A stretch of 30,554 nt of DNA from Minisyncoccota bacterium (lineage in GTDB: Bacteria > Patescibacteriota > Minisyncoccia > Minisyncoccales > CG1-02-41-26). Both the position numbers and the translations under genes were made by a program. Below are positions 22,490-30,512 of this stretch, one piece after another. The notes under the pieces are model-generated. The model was not told the origin of the DNA and made no database searches. It saw nothing but the letters and a program-made list of their open reading frames with translations. Location: positions 1-30,554 of the forward strand of contig JAQURU010000002.1 of the NCBI GenBank assembly GCA_028715435.1, in the 5' to 3' direction. Numbering within the stretch: the stretch's first letter is position 1; each line of letters begins with the position of its first letter.

Positions 22490-23947
22490 TTAATATAAAT
22501 ACATAATACGAAACTTTTTTTGCAAAGAAAAAAGGAGATAATATAGCGAGGAATATAATAATATAGAAATTCCGATAATTATTAAAACATGAAATTGAAA
22601 AAGATAAAAATATATTACAAGCCCCATCATAACGGATGCAATAAAGGGAATTACGGCATTCCTAAAAAGATTTATATTAACAATTTTAGAAAACTGCCAT
22701 TTCATATAAAATAAAAGCCCTATTTGCCCGACCAATGAGACAAAAGCGGCGCCATTCAACCCAAAACGAGGTATGAGCAAAAAATCAAAAAGAATACTTA
22801 AAATTGCCCCACCCCAAACTCCATAAAGATATGGCTTCGGATTATCCGAAGCTTTTATCGGCTCTTGGTAAATTGTAAATAAAAAATTAATGGCCATCGA
22901 CCAAATAAGCATCTGAAACGCGAGCACTCCCGGCAAATATTGTACGCCAAATAAAAAAATCATTATTTTTTCCGCTATTATTGCCCCTCCAAATCCTAAT
23001 GGCCAAGCAAGAAAATGCATCACCTTTGCCATAGATTTTGTAATTTTTTTTATAGATTCGGCACCTTCTTTATATTTTTGAGAAAGTTTTGGAAAAAAAC
23101 TGCGCGGAATAGCAAGCCCAATCATCTGCACAAAAAGAGGAACCTTGTAAGCTGCGCTGTACCAGCCCACCTGTTCAGTATTTTTTAATAATCCAAGGAT
23201 AACCATATCAACTCCATAAAAAGAAACGATTATACTACTTAATGCATATGGCCACGAATCTTTTAATATTTGTTTACAAAAATCAATTTTAATTTTTAGA
23301 TAAAATTTTGAAAAATATTTCCTTAAGAAAAGTATTGCCACTGCGAATGCGATAATGCTGTTAGCTAAATATGCATATCCTATATAGTCAATATAATTTC
23401 CAAGAGATAAAGAAATACTTATTATTACGGCCAGGGTTACTCCATTTATTGCATAGCAAAGAGTCTCATACTCCATCATTTCATTGGCCCTAAAAATAGC
23501 AAAGAAAAAAGTTGTAAAACTATTTAATGCAACATAAGGCCCCAAGATAAAAACTAGTCTTATAGTTGTATCGTCTTTAGAAATTAATAATATAGAAACA
23601 AACATTAACGCCATTACAAAAAGGCTTAATAGTGCCTTAATAGCAATAATATTGTCTACATAAAAGGAGGTTTTTCCTTTTTCTTTGGCGACTTCTCTAA
23701 TAATAAAAGTTTCAAATCCAAACTCAATAAAAACAGAAAAAAAGGCGACGAAGCTTAAAACAAAACCCCATTTTCCATACTCGGCGGGCCCAAAGTATCT
23801 TGCAATCCAAATACTTATAAAAACGCTAACAATACTATTTAGGGCCATTGTTAGTGCTAACCAAAAAGTATTTTTAAAGATAGTTTGTTTTACGCCCAAA
23901 TTGCTAAAAAATAGCAACCTAGTTTTATTAAGAAAAGCGTGAAACAT
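22490..23947 (-). CDS. Wzx-type oligosaccharide flippase (MOP superfamily)
   Basis: A 485-residue polytopic membrane protein with about 14 hydrophobic segments. The start, NTFWLALTMALNSIVSVFIS followed by ARYFGPAEYGKWGFVLSF, and the downstream FETFIIREVAKEKG are typical of the polysaccharide transporter branch of the MOP superfamily, which flips undecaprenyl-linked oligosaccharides to the outer face. It lies centrally in the glycan locus, 9 bases from the epimerase gene upstream and 5 from the acyltransferase gene downstream. Its base composition is very AT-rich. Confidence 0.93.
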   Translation of the reverse strand: MFHAFLNKTRLLFFSNLGVKQTIFKNTFWLALTMALNSIVSVFISIWIARYFGPAEYGKWGFVLSFVAFFSVFIEFGFETFIIREVAKEKGKTSFYVDNIIAIKALLSLFVMALMFVSILLISKDDTTIRLVFILGPYVALNSFTTFFFAIFRANEMMEYETLCYAINGVTLAVIISISLSLGNYIDYIGYAYLANSIIAFAVAILFLRKYFSKFYLKIKIDFCKQILKDSWPYALSSIIVSFYGVDMVILGLLKNTEQVGWYSAAYKVPLFVQMIGLAIPRSFFPKLSQKYKEGAESIKKITKSMAKVMHFLAWPLGFGGAIIAEKIMIFLFGVQYLPGVLAFQMLIWSMAINFLFTIYQEPIKASDNPKPYLYGVWGGAILSILFDFLLIPRFGLNGAAFVSLVGQIGLLFYMKWQFSKIVNINLFRNAVIPFIASVMMGLVIYFYLFQFHVLIIIGISILLYSSLYYLLFSLQKKFRIMYLY

Positions 23948-23956
23948 TTTATTAGT

Positions 23957-24916
23957 TCAATCTTTTTTATAATAAGCAATTGTCTTTTCCAATCCAGATT
24001 CAAGTAATGTGCCGGGTTTAAAATTTAAAAGCCCTTCCATTTTACTTATGTCTGGAACGCGATGCTTTATATAATTTTTATCATTTTCAATCAACTTTGG
24101 CTCAATTTTGCCCTTTTGCCCAGCCGCTTCAATCACCTTATTTGCTAAATCCGAGATTGTTATCGGGTTACCACGGCCAACATTTATTGCTTGCCCGTTA
24201 GCTAAATCCGAATCCATCGCTCTTAATCCGGCTTCTATATTGTCATCAATAAAAACAAAATCTCTTGTTTGGCTTCCATCGCCAAAAATCGTGGGGCTTT
24301 GTCCTCGTAAAACTTGTTTTATAAAAATCCCAATAACAAATCCGTAATCTGAGCTTTCCTGCCTCGGTCCATAAACATTAAAAAACCTTAAAGCACAGGT
24401 TTTTAGCCCAAATTTTTCATAATAAGTCTCCAAAAATTTTTCGCTCAATAGTTTTACAACAGCATATGGCATCCTGCAATTCAAAATTCCGTCCTCTTTT
24501 TCGGGTAACTCCACTGGTTCACCATAAACTTCCGAACTTGAAGCAAAAACAACCTTTGGTTCGCCATATTGCAAAGCCAAATCTAAAATATTTTTGACGC
24601 CATCAATATCCCTCAAAACAGATAGCGGATCTTCTATCGTTCTTTTAACCCCAACAACAGCCGCGTAATGAAAAACCCCATCTAATTTATTATTTTCAAA
24701 AATCTGTTTTATGTCTTTAAAATTATTTGCGTCACCCCTTATAAAAACAAAATTTATATTGTCTTTAAGATGGGAAATATTATCAAGAGATCCTGTACTC
24801 AAATTATCAAGACAGATTACTTTATGCTCCAAGCTTAATAATTTTTCGCACATATGTGAGCCGATGAATCCAGTTCCGCCTGTTACTAAATATGTTTTTT
24901 TATTATCACTTTTCAT
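23957..24916 (-). CDS. NAD-dependent sugar-nucleotide epimerase/dehydratase
   Basis: A 319-residue extended SDR enzyme. NAD motif GGTGFIGS (13-20), D37 at the end of the second strand, SSSEVYGEP (126-134) and the catalytic Y151-x3-K155 in RMPYAVVKLLSEKF. It belongs to the broad UDP-glucose 4-epimerase / UDP-glucuronate decarboxylase / GDP-sugar group; RTIEDPLSVLRDID replaces the WbpP signature seen in the epimerase at 12737, so the two enzymes probably make different sugars. It overlaps the dehydrogenase-like gene upstream by 11 bases. If that neighbour makes a UDP-uronic acid, this enzyme could epimerise or decarboxylate it; this is inference. Confidence 0.92.
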   Translation of the reverse strand: MKSDNKKTYLVTGGTGFIGSHMCEKLLSLEHKVICLDNLSTGSLDNISHLKDNINFVFIRGDANNFKDIKQIFENNKLDGVFHYAAVVGVKRTIEDPLSVLRDIDGVKNILDLALQYGEPKVVFASSSEVYGEPVELPEKEDGILNCRMPYAVVKLLSEKFLETYYEKFGLKTCALRFFNVYGPRQESSDYGFVIGIFIKQVLRGQSPTIFGDGSQTRDFVFIDDNIEAGLRAMDSDLANGQAINVGRGNPITISDLANKVIEAAGQKGKIEPKLIENDKNYIKHRVPDISKMEGLLNFKPGTLLESGLEKTIAYYKKD

Positions 24917-25625
24917 AATCTAAAATCATATCAAACGCTTTGCTATTATAAAAATTCTTCAAAATTTTTGCGTTTGGGACCACGCAGTGTCCTCCGATGG
25001 GTTTATTATCAACAAATAGCACTGGCCTTACAACATTTTTCTTTCCTAATTTTGTGTAGCCTTCGTTGTATGTTTTATTGAATTCCATAGCAACGTCATC
25101 AAAATTAACCTTTTCTTTTTTGCAAATTTTTGCCATTTCTTTATGATAGGCAATACAAACCCCATAATAAGTGGTGCAAAAAAGCTTTGCCAATTCAGAA
25201 GTTTTAGCCGGAAAAACTAACTTTGTTTTAATGCCCAAGCCTCTTAAATGCTTGTCTGCCATTTGACCAGCCTCTCTATTATCGGCTCCGATATATTTTA
25301 CAAAGGTTTTGATTCCCTCGTATAAATATGGATGCACTCCCCTGCAAGGACTATGAACCACCATACCACCAATTTTTTTGGTAGTTCCTGGGGCAACTGT
25401 TGAGTGAATGATTGTAAGTTTTGGATTTATTGCCTTTATTTCTTTTTTAACAATATCCACAAACTTATCTGTATAGGGAATGCAGACATGTAAAATTTCA
25501 ACACCTTGCAGGCCATCGTCCCTATCCAAATCTTTTATTTTTGGGGTTTTATAGAATTTGGCAACGGCTTTACCTATTTCACCATAGCCTAATATGCCAA
25601 CTTTTGCATTGCTTTTTGAGCTCAT
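24906..25625 (-). CDS. truncated UDP-glucose/GDP-mannose dehydrogenase-like protein
   Basis: A 239-residue protein from the ATG at 25625 (a TTG at 25640 would add five residues). The N-terminal Rossmann part has VGILGYGEIGKAVAKF (9-24), HVCIPY (46-51) and IIHSTVAPGTTKKI (72-85), as in the UDP-glucose dehydrogenase family. The central helical part has TSELAKLFCTTYYGVCIAYHKEMAKIC (142-168), where family members usually have an Asn at the CTT position, and the end carries GGHCVVPNAKIL (211-222), keeping the catalytic Cys (C214). The family's C-terminal UDP-binding domain is absent, and the protein is about half of the usual 400-450 residues. It is first in the long glycan run. It may oxidise an unusual substrate, work with a partner, or be non-catalytic. 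Confidence 0.8.
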   Translation of the reverse strand: MSSKSNAKVGILGYGEIGKAVAKFYKTPKIKDLDRDDGLQGVEILHVCIPYTDKFVDIVKKEIKAINPKLTIIHSTVAPGTTKKIGGMVVHSPCRGVHPYLYEGIKTFVKYIGADNREAGQMADKHLRGLGIKTKLVFPAKTSELAKLFCTTYYGVCIAYHKEMAKICKKEKVNFDDVAMEFNKTYNEGYTKLGKKNVVRPVLFVDNKPIGGHCVVPNAKILKNFYNSKAFDMILDYEK

Positions 25626-25652
25626 AATTTGTATTATCAAAAAATAGAAATC

Positions 25653-25717
25653 ACGGGCTAAGCCCGTAGTACTTTTATAAAAAGTACTATCAAAATTTTG
25701 CCTTCTGCAAAATTTTG
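25653..25717. repeat. three back-to-back perfect palindromes in the divergent intergenic region
   Basis: ACGGGCT/AGCCCGT (25653-25659 and 25661-25667), then AGTACTTTT/AAAAGTACT (25668-25676 and 25680-25688, loop ATA), then CAAAATTTTGC/GCAAAATTTTG (25691-25701 and 25707-25717, loop CTTCT). Arms are 7, 9 and 11 bp, all perfect, with 0 and 2 bases between units. They fill the centre of the 147-base gap between the divergent glycan genes. None is followed by a T-run, so they do not look like terminators. They could be operator sites or a dispersed palindromic repeat. Confidence 0.85.
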
Positions 25718-25744
25718 GATTTATGTTATTTTATTTAATAAAAT
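25715..25744 (+). promoter_or_regulatory. candidate promoter for the O-antigen ligase-like gene
   Basis: TTGGAT (25715-25720) and TAAAAT (25739-25744) are 18 bases apart. The -35 box overlaps the right arm of the third palindrome, so a protein bound there could block it. The ATG at 25773 would follow a leader of about 20 bases without a clear Shine-Dalgarno. Confidence 0.3.
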
Positions 25745-25772
25745 AATAGAATATTTAATATTTTTACCACAA

Positions 25773-28013
25773 ATGGCATTAAAAGGCAACGCTTTAAAAT
25801 GGCTTTATTTTTCCGGAATTTGCATTATTTTATTCCTCCCGATTCTAAGTTGGGGTGGCTTATTCAATCCTCCCGATTGGGGCAAGAATATCGTTTTTCG
25901 TAGCATTGTAGCAATAATGCTTTTTGTGTTTTTGTGGAAAAATTGGGGTAAAGCAAACGCTTTGGCAATTTTTGAAACCTTTAAAAAGAATAAAATTGCC
26001 TGGATTTTGGCGGCCTATTTGGCGATATACTTTTTGGCAAGCGTGTTTTCGCCTGCTCCCTTGTTTAGCTTTTGGGGGTCCCCCTACCGCGGTGGCGGAT
26101 TTGTAAATTTTGCCTTTTATTTTGCATTCTTGTTTTTGGTTGTTACCCTGTTTGATAGGGAAGATTGGAAAAAGTTTTTTGATTTTTCAATAATAGTCGG
26201 GATTTTAGTCTCATTAGTGGCTATTTTCCAATATTTTGGAATTTTTAGCTCGGTGCTTTCTCAGGTGCAATCAAGGCCGCCGGCAACAATGGGAAACCCA
26301 ATTATGCTGGCAACCTATCTTTTGCTTTTGATTTTTATTGCAATTGCCTTCGCCCTGGCAGAAAAAAATAAACATAAAAAAATATTTTACTGGGGCTCCA
26401 TCGCGGTGTTTTTATTTATTATTTTAATTACAGAATCTCGCGCCGCGTGGCTTGGAATTTTGATCGCAGGCGCATACTTTTTATTTTTTTATCGGGTTAC
26501 AACTAATATTAAAAAGATAAATATTCTTAAAATATCGGCTGCGTGCGTTTTAGGATTGGCTGTTTTGGCGGTTATTTATGTAAACACCTCGGTTGAATAT
26601 CGTAAGTTTTCAAGCCAAAACCGAATTTTAAATTCAATAGTAAGCAGGCTTGATTGGCAAAATTTTCTTAAAGACCCCAGGTTTGCGGGCTGGAAAATAG
26701 AACTTGATGCAATAAAAGACAGGCCTTGGCTGGGCTATGGCATAGAAAACTCGGATATAGGCTTTAATATGAATTATGACCCCATGCTTCCAAATATCGA
26801 CAGGGATGTGGCTTGGTGGGACAGACCCCACAATATGGTTTTACAAACAGCTTCTGATGCCGGAGTTTTTGCGGCTATAATTTATATTGCGCTTTTTGTG
26901 GCACTATTTTGGCAACTCGCGCGCGATAAATCAGGCAATATTTTGCACCACGCAATACAGACGACTTTAATTGCCTATTTCGTTGCCAGCTTTTTTAGTT
27001 TTGACACTTTTGGCTCATATATTTTATTTTTCTTAATAATCGCCTACTGCCTGATGCCAAACGAAGTTAGCAAAGAAAAAATCTTTTCAGAAATAAAAAG
27101 CCCGGTTAAAACCTTTACAATGATATTTTTATTTTTTGTTTTGGTAATTTTCCTGTGGCTATACAACTGGGTTCCACTTTCTGCAAACTCAAAAATAAAC
27201 GAAGCTGAAGCTTTTGTAAAAATGCAAAAGAATTGTAACCAGGCATTTATATTAATGGACCAAGCACTAAAAAGTAAAAGTTTTTTAGACGCATACACCA
27301 GGCTTACGCACAACGAAGTTGCCGTAAAATGCAATGATATTTACCCAGAATCGCAAGATAATCTTGCCCGCTTTGAAAAAGGAATTGAACTTACAAAAGA
27401 AGCCATCAAAATCCAGCCGACTTACGCAAGGTATTATATATTTATAGGGGAAACTTCAATGCTTTTGGCGAGGCAAGAAGATGACGAGAATAAAAAAGCA
27501 GAACTTGTAGACCAGGCAAGAACCTCCCTTATTAAAGCCACTCAGCTGGCCCCCAAACACCATGAGATATTTTTACTGTTGGCAAAGGTTGAGATTGTTT
27601 CAAATAATTTTGAAAAGGCAAAAGAATACTCCCAAAAGTGCATTGATATAAACAAAAATTATGGAGACTGCCACCTTGAGCTGGCGATTTCACAAATTTA
27701 TCTTAATGATGTTGACTCAGCAAAGCAAAATATCCAAACAGCATCAGAAAAGACGAAAATAGACACCGAAGACAAATTACTTGACCTTTCGCAGGCCTAC
27801 GAACACATTGGTGACTACGAAAGCCTGGTTCCCATTTTTGAAAAGCTGATTGAGTTAAAACCCAACGATGTGCAAAACCGCTCGACTTTGGCGTTTGTTT
27901 ACAGCCAAGTCGGCCAATACAAAAAGGCCCGAGAACAGGCCTTAAAAGTATTGGAATTGTCTCCAGAATCAAAAGATAATGTTGAAGAATTTTTAAGAAC
28001 CCTTCCCTATTAG
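25773..28013 (+). CDS. O-antigen ligase/polymerase-like membrane protein with C-terminal TPR domain
   Basis: A 746-residue protein from the ATG at 25773; the frame is open to a TTG at 25698, but that lies inside a palindrome arm. Residues 1-470 contain about 12 hydrophobic helices. The WaaL/Wzy_C signatures are ESRAAWLGILIAG in the membrane core and, in the large outer loop, RPWLGYGIENSD followed by DRPHNMVLQTASDAG, where the family places its catalytic Arg and His. After a last helix (LFFVLVIFLWLYNWVPL) come about 240 residues of TPR-like repeats, for example TQLAPKHHEIFLLLAKVEIVSNNFEKAKEY and LAFVYSQVGQYKKAREQALKVLELSP-type units. The family joins undecaprenyl-linked glycans to an acceptor (lipid or protein) or polymerises them. 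It is the only plus-strand gene of the glycan region and its stop overlaps the stop of the next gene. Confidence 0.9.
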   Translation: MALKGNALKWLYFSGICIILFLPILSWGGLFNPPDWGKNIVFRSIVAIMLFVFLWKNWGKANALAIFETFKKNKIAWILAAYLAIYFLASVFSPAPLFSFWGSPYRGGGFVNFAFYFAFLFLVVTLFDREDWKKFFDFSIIVGILVSLVAIFQYFGIFSSVLSQVQSRPPATMGNPIMLATYLLLLIFIAIAFALAEKNKHKKIFYWGSIAVFLFIILITESRAAWLGILIAGAYFLFFYRVTTNIKKINILKISAACVLGLAVLAVIYVNTSVEYRKFSSQNRILNSIVSRLDWQNFLKDPRFAGWKIELDAIKDRPWLGYGIENSDIGFNMNYDPMLPNIDRDVAWWDRPHNMVLQTASDAGVFAAIIYIALFVALFWQLARDKSGNILHHAIQTTLIAYFVASFFSFDTFGSYILFFLIIAYCLMPNEVSKEKIFSEIKSPVKTFTMIFLFFVLVIFLWLYNWVPLSANSKINEAEAFVKMQKNCNQAFILMDQALKSKSFLDAYTRLTHNEVAVKCNDIYPESQDNLARFEKGIELTKEAIKIQPTYARYYIFIGETSMLLARQEDDENKKAELVDQARTSLIKATQLAPKHHEIFLLLAKVEIVSNNFEKAKEYSQKCIDINKNYGDCHLELAISQIYLNDVDSAKQNIQTASEKTKIDTEDKLLDLSQAYEHIGDYESLVPIFEKLIELKPNDVQNRSTLAFVYSQVGQYKKAREQALKVLELSPESKDNVEEFLRTLPY

Positions 28014-29962
28014 TATCCTCTTATTGCTATAATCTGAGCCAAAATCGCATTAATAGCGGCCTGAATTTCTGATATGGTAGTCGCGGTTAAAGTTGATGAT
28101 ATGGATATATTAGCGCTCTCTAAAGCGGCTTTTGTGGAAACCCCCACATTGCCAGTTTGATTTATTCCCTTTTGGGCTTGGAAAGATTTAACAGCCGAAG
28201 TTGTTGCAGAGCCATAATATCCATTTGGCGTTGCCGACAGTAACCCCAGACTTACAAGGGCTTTTTGCAGTTGCAAAACATCGTTTCCGCTGTCGCCAGG
28301 GCCCAAATATCTTGAAAGGGAAAATCGAGTTTGCGTTTGAGTTTGTTGTTGCGTCTGCGTTGAAGTTGAATTGGATACAGATATGTATAATGTTGAGCAT
28401 TGGCCTCCGTTTTGGCAAATGGCGATCTGCGTGCTACCTGTGGCGGTGCCTGCTGTTACAAACACAGATGTTCCTGTTATATTCACCGATGCCACCAAAG
28501 GAGCCGAATTATTTGCCACATAATATGACCCTGTATTGGAAATATACACCGTTGTCTGTTGGCCCGGGTTAAGTGAAATATTGTTTTGATTAAAAGATGG
28601 GGCATTTAAAGTTGACGTTGTAGTGCCCACCGAAATAGACAAATTAGCGCATCCCACAGAGGCGCAAACCCTGGCAGTTCCCGAGCCTTGATTTACCCCA
28701 TAAATTGTTAAAACATTTCCGGATATGCTGCCATTAAAATAACTTGAAGAATCAGAATAGAAATAATAAGGGGCCGAGCCTCCGTAAATTGTAACGCTTG
28801 TTTGTTGCCCTGCCAATATAGAAAGTGAACTTTGGCTAAGGCTTATTGGTTCGTTTGCCGAGCCCGCATTGTTAACGGTTGCCGTTAAGGTGGCGCAACT
28901 TCCTCCTGTGGCGCAAATGCTTATCTGTGACGTTCCTGTTGTGATTGGCACAAGGGTTAAAATGTTTGAGCTAAGATTGGGCTGGACAACGCTGGGGTTT
29001 GAATTTGAAGAAACATAAAAATTGGTGCCAGTGCCTCCATAAATTGTTACTGTTATGCTTTGGCTTAATGGCACAAACGGGTTTGATTGGCTAAACGAAA
29101 TAGCAGTAGAATTAACGGTTGTAGAGTTAACATTTAAAATTCCGCAGTAATTCATATCCGAGCTACACACGGTTATTGAGGCCGATCCTGTGGTTGAAGT
29201 TGCCGACAAAGTTATTGTTGCTCCGCTAATACTTGCCTGCACAGATGTTGGATTGGAATTATTAGAAATTATATAATTTGAACTTGAAGCTCCGCTTACG
29301 GATACGCTATCCGTCTGCCCCGAATATATAGAAAAATTATTGCGCGAAAACCCAAGTTGAGAGGTTCCATAATTTTGCACTGTTATTGTTAGGTCGGCGC
29401 AGTTTGTGGTGCTGCCCAAAGCGCAAATGCGCGCAACAGTTGACCCATAGGCATTGGCTGTAATCGCAACACTGCTACCGTTAAGGTTGATATTGGCAAC
29501 CGAAGGGTTTGTGTTGCTTTGCAAAAAAAGATACGAGGAATTAGCGGTAATCGTGGATGTCTGCCCCACATTAACCAAAATTGCCGACTGACTTAATGTA
29601 AGCGTTGAGCTAGAAGTCCCAGATGACTGGGTCCAGGGCCAACTTACTGTATTTGACTGCTGGCCGGAAATGCCCCCCACCCTAACATAAACCTGGGCAT
29701 TTGTAGCAATGCTATAAGTAGCCGAGCTTATTGTTGTTGAATAGCTTCCAGACGAGCTTGTAGTGCCCAGCACCGCAAAAGTATTGCTATAAAAAAGCAA
29801 TACACTGCTGTTTGCATCGCCATATACATTCACTTGCACATTGTCGCCAGAGCCTGTTGCAGCAACAGAAAGGGTTGGGGCAGCAGAAGCAAAGCCCGCA
29901 AATCCAAACACTGCCAAAGCCGAAATTAAAAATATTGCTAAAACTATTTTTTTGTAAATCAT
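28010..29962 (-). CDS. secreted repeat protein: five Cys-pair beta modules plus peptidoglycan-binding domain
   Basis: A 650-residue exported protein with a signal peptide (hydrophobic 6-24, ASA/A near 27). A first beta domain (29-110) is followed by five related modules at about 121-195, 202-278, 288-363, 373-445 and 455-529. Each opens with a (L/I)SxS...GQxTxVTI strand pattern, has a SNSNPSV-like middle, and ends with two Cys 5-8 residues apart (180/188, 266/273, 350/356, 433/438, 516/522), which could form small disulphide loops outside the cell. A Gln/Thr linker (530-546) leads to a PG_binding_1 domain (551-618: LGPGDSGNDVLQLQKALVSL, YYGSATTSAVKSFQ). The last 30 residues form an amphipathic helix. 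The modules resemble bacterial Ig-like folds. A wall-bound surface or adhesin role is inferred. Its stop overlaps that of the convergent ligase-like gene. Confidence 0.9.
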   Translation of the reverse strand: MIYKKIVLAIFLISALAVFGFAGFASAAPTLSVAATGSGDNVQVNVYGDANSSVLLFYSNTFAVLGTTSSSGSYSTTISSATYSIATNAQVYVRVGGISGQQSNTVSWPWTQSSGTSSSTLTLSQSAILVNVGQTSTITANSSYLFLQSNTNPSVANINLNGSSVAITANAYGSTVARICALGSTTNCADLTITVQNYGTSQLGFSRNNFSIYSGQTDSVSVSGASSSNYIISNNSNPTSVQASISGATITLSATSTTGSASITVCSSDMNYCGILNVNSTTVNSTAISFSQSNPFVPLSQSITVTIYGGTGTNFYVSSNSNPSVVQPNLSSNILTLVPITTGTSQISICATGGSCATLTATVNNAGSANEPISLSQSSLSILAGQQTSVTIYGGSAPYYFYSDSSSYFNGSISGNVLTIYGVNQGSGTARVCASVGCANLSISVGTTTSTLNAPSFNQNNISLNPGQQTTVYISNTGSYYVANNSAPLVASVNITGTSVFVTAGTATGSTQIAICQNGGQCSTLYISVSNSTSTQTQQQTQTQTRFSLSRYLGPGDSGNDVLQLQKALVSLGLLSATPNGYYGSATTSAVKSFQAQKGINQTGNVGVSTKAALESANISISSTLTATTISEIQAAINAILAQIIAIRGY

Positions 29963-29981
29963 AATTTTTTAAAAAATAAAA

Positions 29982-30206
29982 TTACATTGCGAACATTTCG
30001 CGCAACTCCTTGACTTCGGCTTCTAATTTTTCAATTCTTTTTTGGTGGCTTGCCAAAACTAAATTCTCTACTCTGTCTAAGCGCTTCTCAATTGAATTAA
30101 AGTGTTTATTGGTTTCATCTTTTGTGGCCATATTTTCTGTGATATCTGTAAAACCTTTCTGCACCATTAGGGCTAAATCATCAATTGTTATGTTTTTCTT
30201 TTTCAT
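29982..30206 (-). CDS. small coiled-coil protein, unknown function
   Basis: A 74-residue protein. It starts MKKKNITIDDLALMVQKGF, followed by a polar MATKDET segment, and residues 34-72 have a clear heptad pattern (FNSIEKRLDRVENLVLASHQ, then KRIEKLEAEVKELREMF), so it should form a coiled coil. Small proteins of this form are, from memory, frequent in Parcubacteria and are left as hypothetical. Its ATG overlaps the TGA of the nucleotidyltransferase gene (ATGA), so the two are translationally coupled and may form a pair, but I see no toxin or antitoxin motif in this one. Confidence 0.85.
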   Translation of the reverse strand: MKKKNITIDDLALMVQKGFTDITENMATKDETNKHFNSIEKRLDRVENLVLASHQKRIEKLEAEVKELREMFAM

Positions 30207-30493
30207 ATATAAATTACTTCATTTAAAATTTGCTTGCCGATATTTGGCTTTAATGAATTTCTCATCACAAGGTCCACTTTTTTATCTAAAATATCTGCTA
30301 AATAATTTTCTAAATCCAAAAATTTAAGCAAGCTCGGGTCTTCATAAAATTCAACCAAAATATCAATATCACTGGTTTTTCTTTGCTCCCCCCTTGAATA
30401 CGAACCAAAAACGCCTATTTTTTTAACCAAAAATTTCTCTTTCAAATAGGGCTCTATTTTTTTTATCTTTATCTTTATTTGATCTGCGTCCAT
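30203..30493 (-). CDS. minimal nucleotidyltransferase (MNT family)
   Basis: A 96-residue DNA polymerase beta-like nucleotidyltransferase. The active-site signature is FGSYSRGEQRKTSDIDILVEF (29-49): GS at 30-31, R34-G35 and the two metal-binding aspartates D42 and D44; the third Asp is D74 in KKVDLVM. MNT proteins often act as antitoxins that AMPylate or otherwise modify a HEPN (HepT) toxin. No HEPN gene is visible here; the partner downstream is the 74-residue coiled-coil protein. A partner could lie beyond the window, although the upstream promoter candidate suggests this is the first gene of its unit. Confidence 0.92.
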   Translation of the reverse strand: MDADQIKIKIKKIEPYLKEKFLVKKIGVFGSYSRGEQRKTSDIDILVEFYEDPSLLKFLDLENYLADILDKKVDLVMRNSLKPNIGKQILNEVIYI

Positions 30494-30512
30494 AATATAT
30501 CTTTACAATTTC

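Noticed and set aside
25698..25772. TTG start for the ligase-like protein
   Set aside because: The TTG lies in a palindrome arm and overlaps the promoter candidate; the ATG at 25773 begins directly before the first membrane helix.
28320..28375. Low-complexity tract suggesting a DNA repeat or CRISPR-like array
   Set aside because: It encodes the Gln/Thr linker of the surface protein; there are no regular repeat-spacer units.
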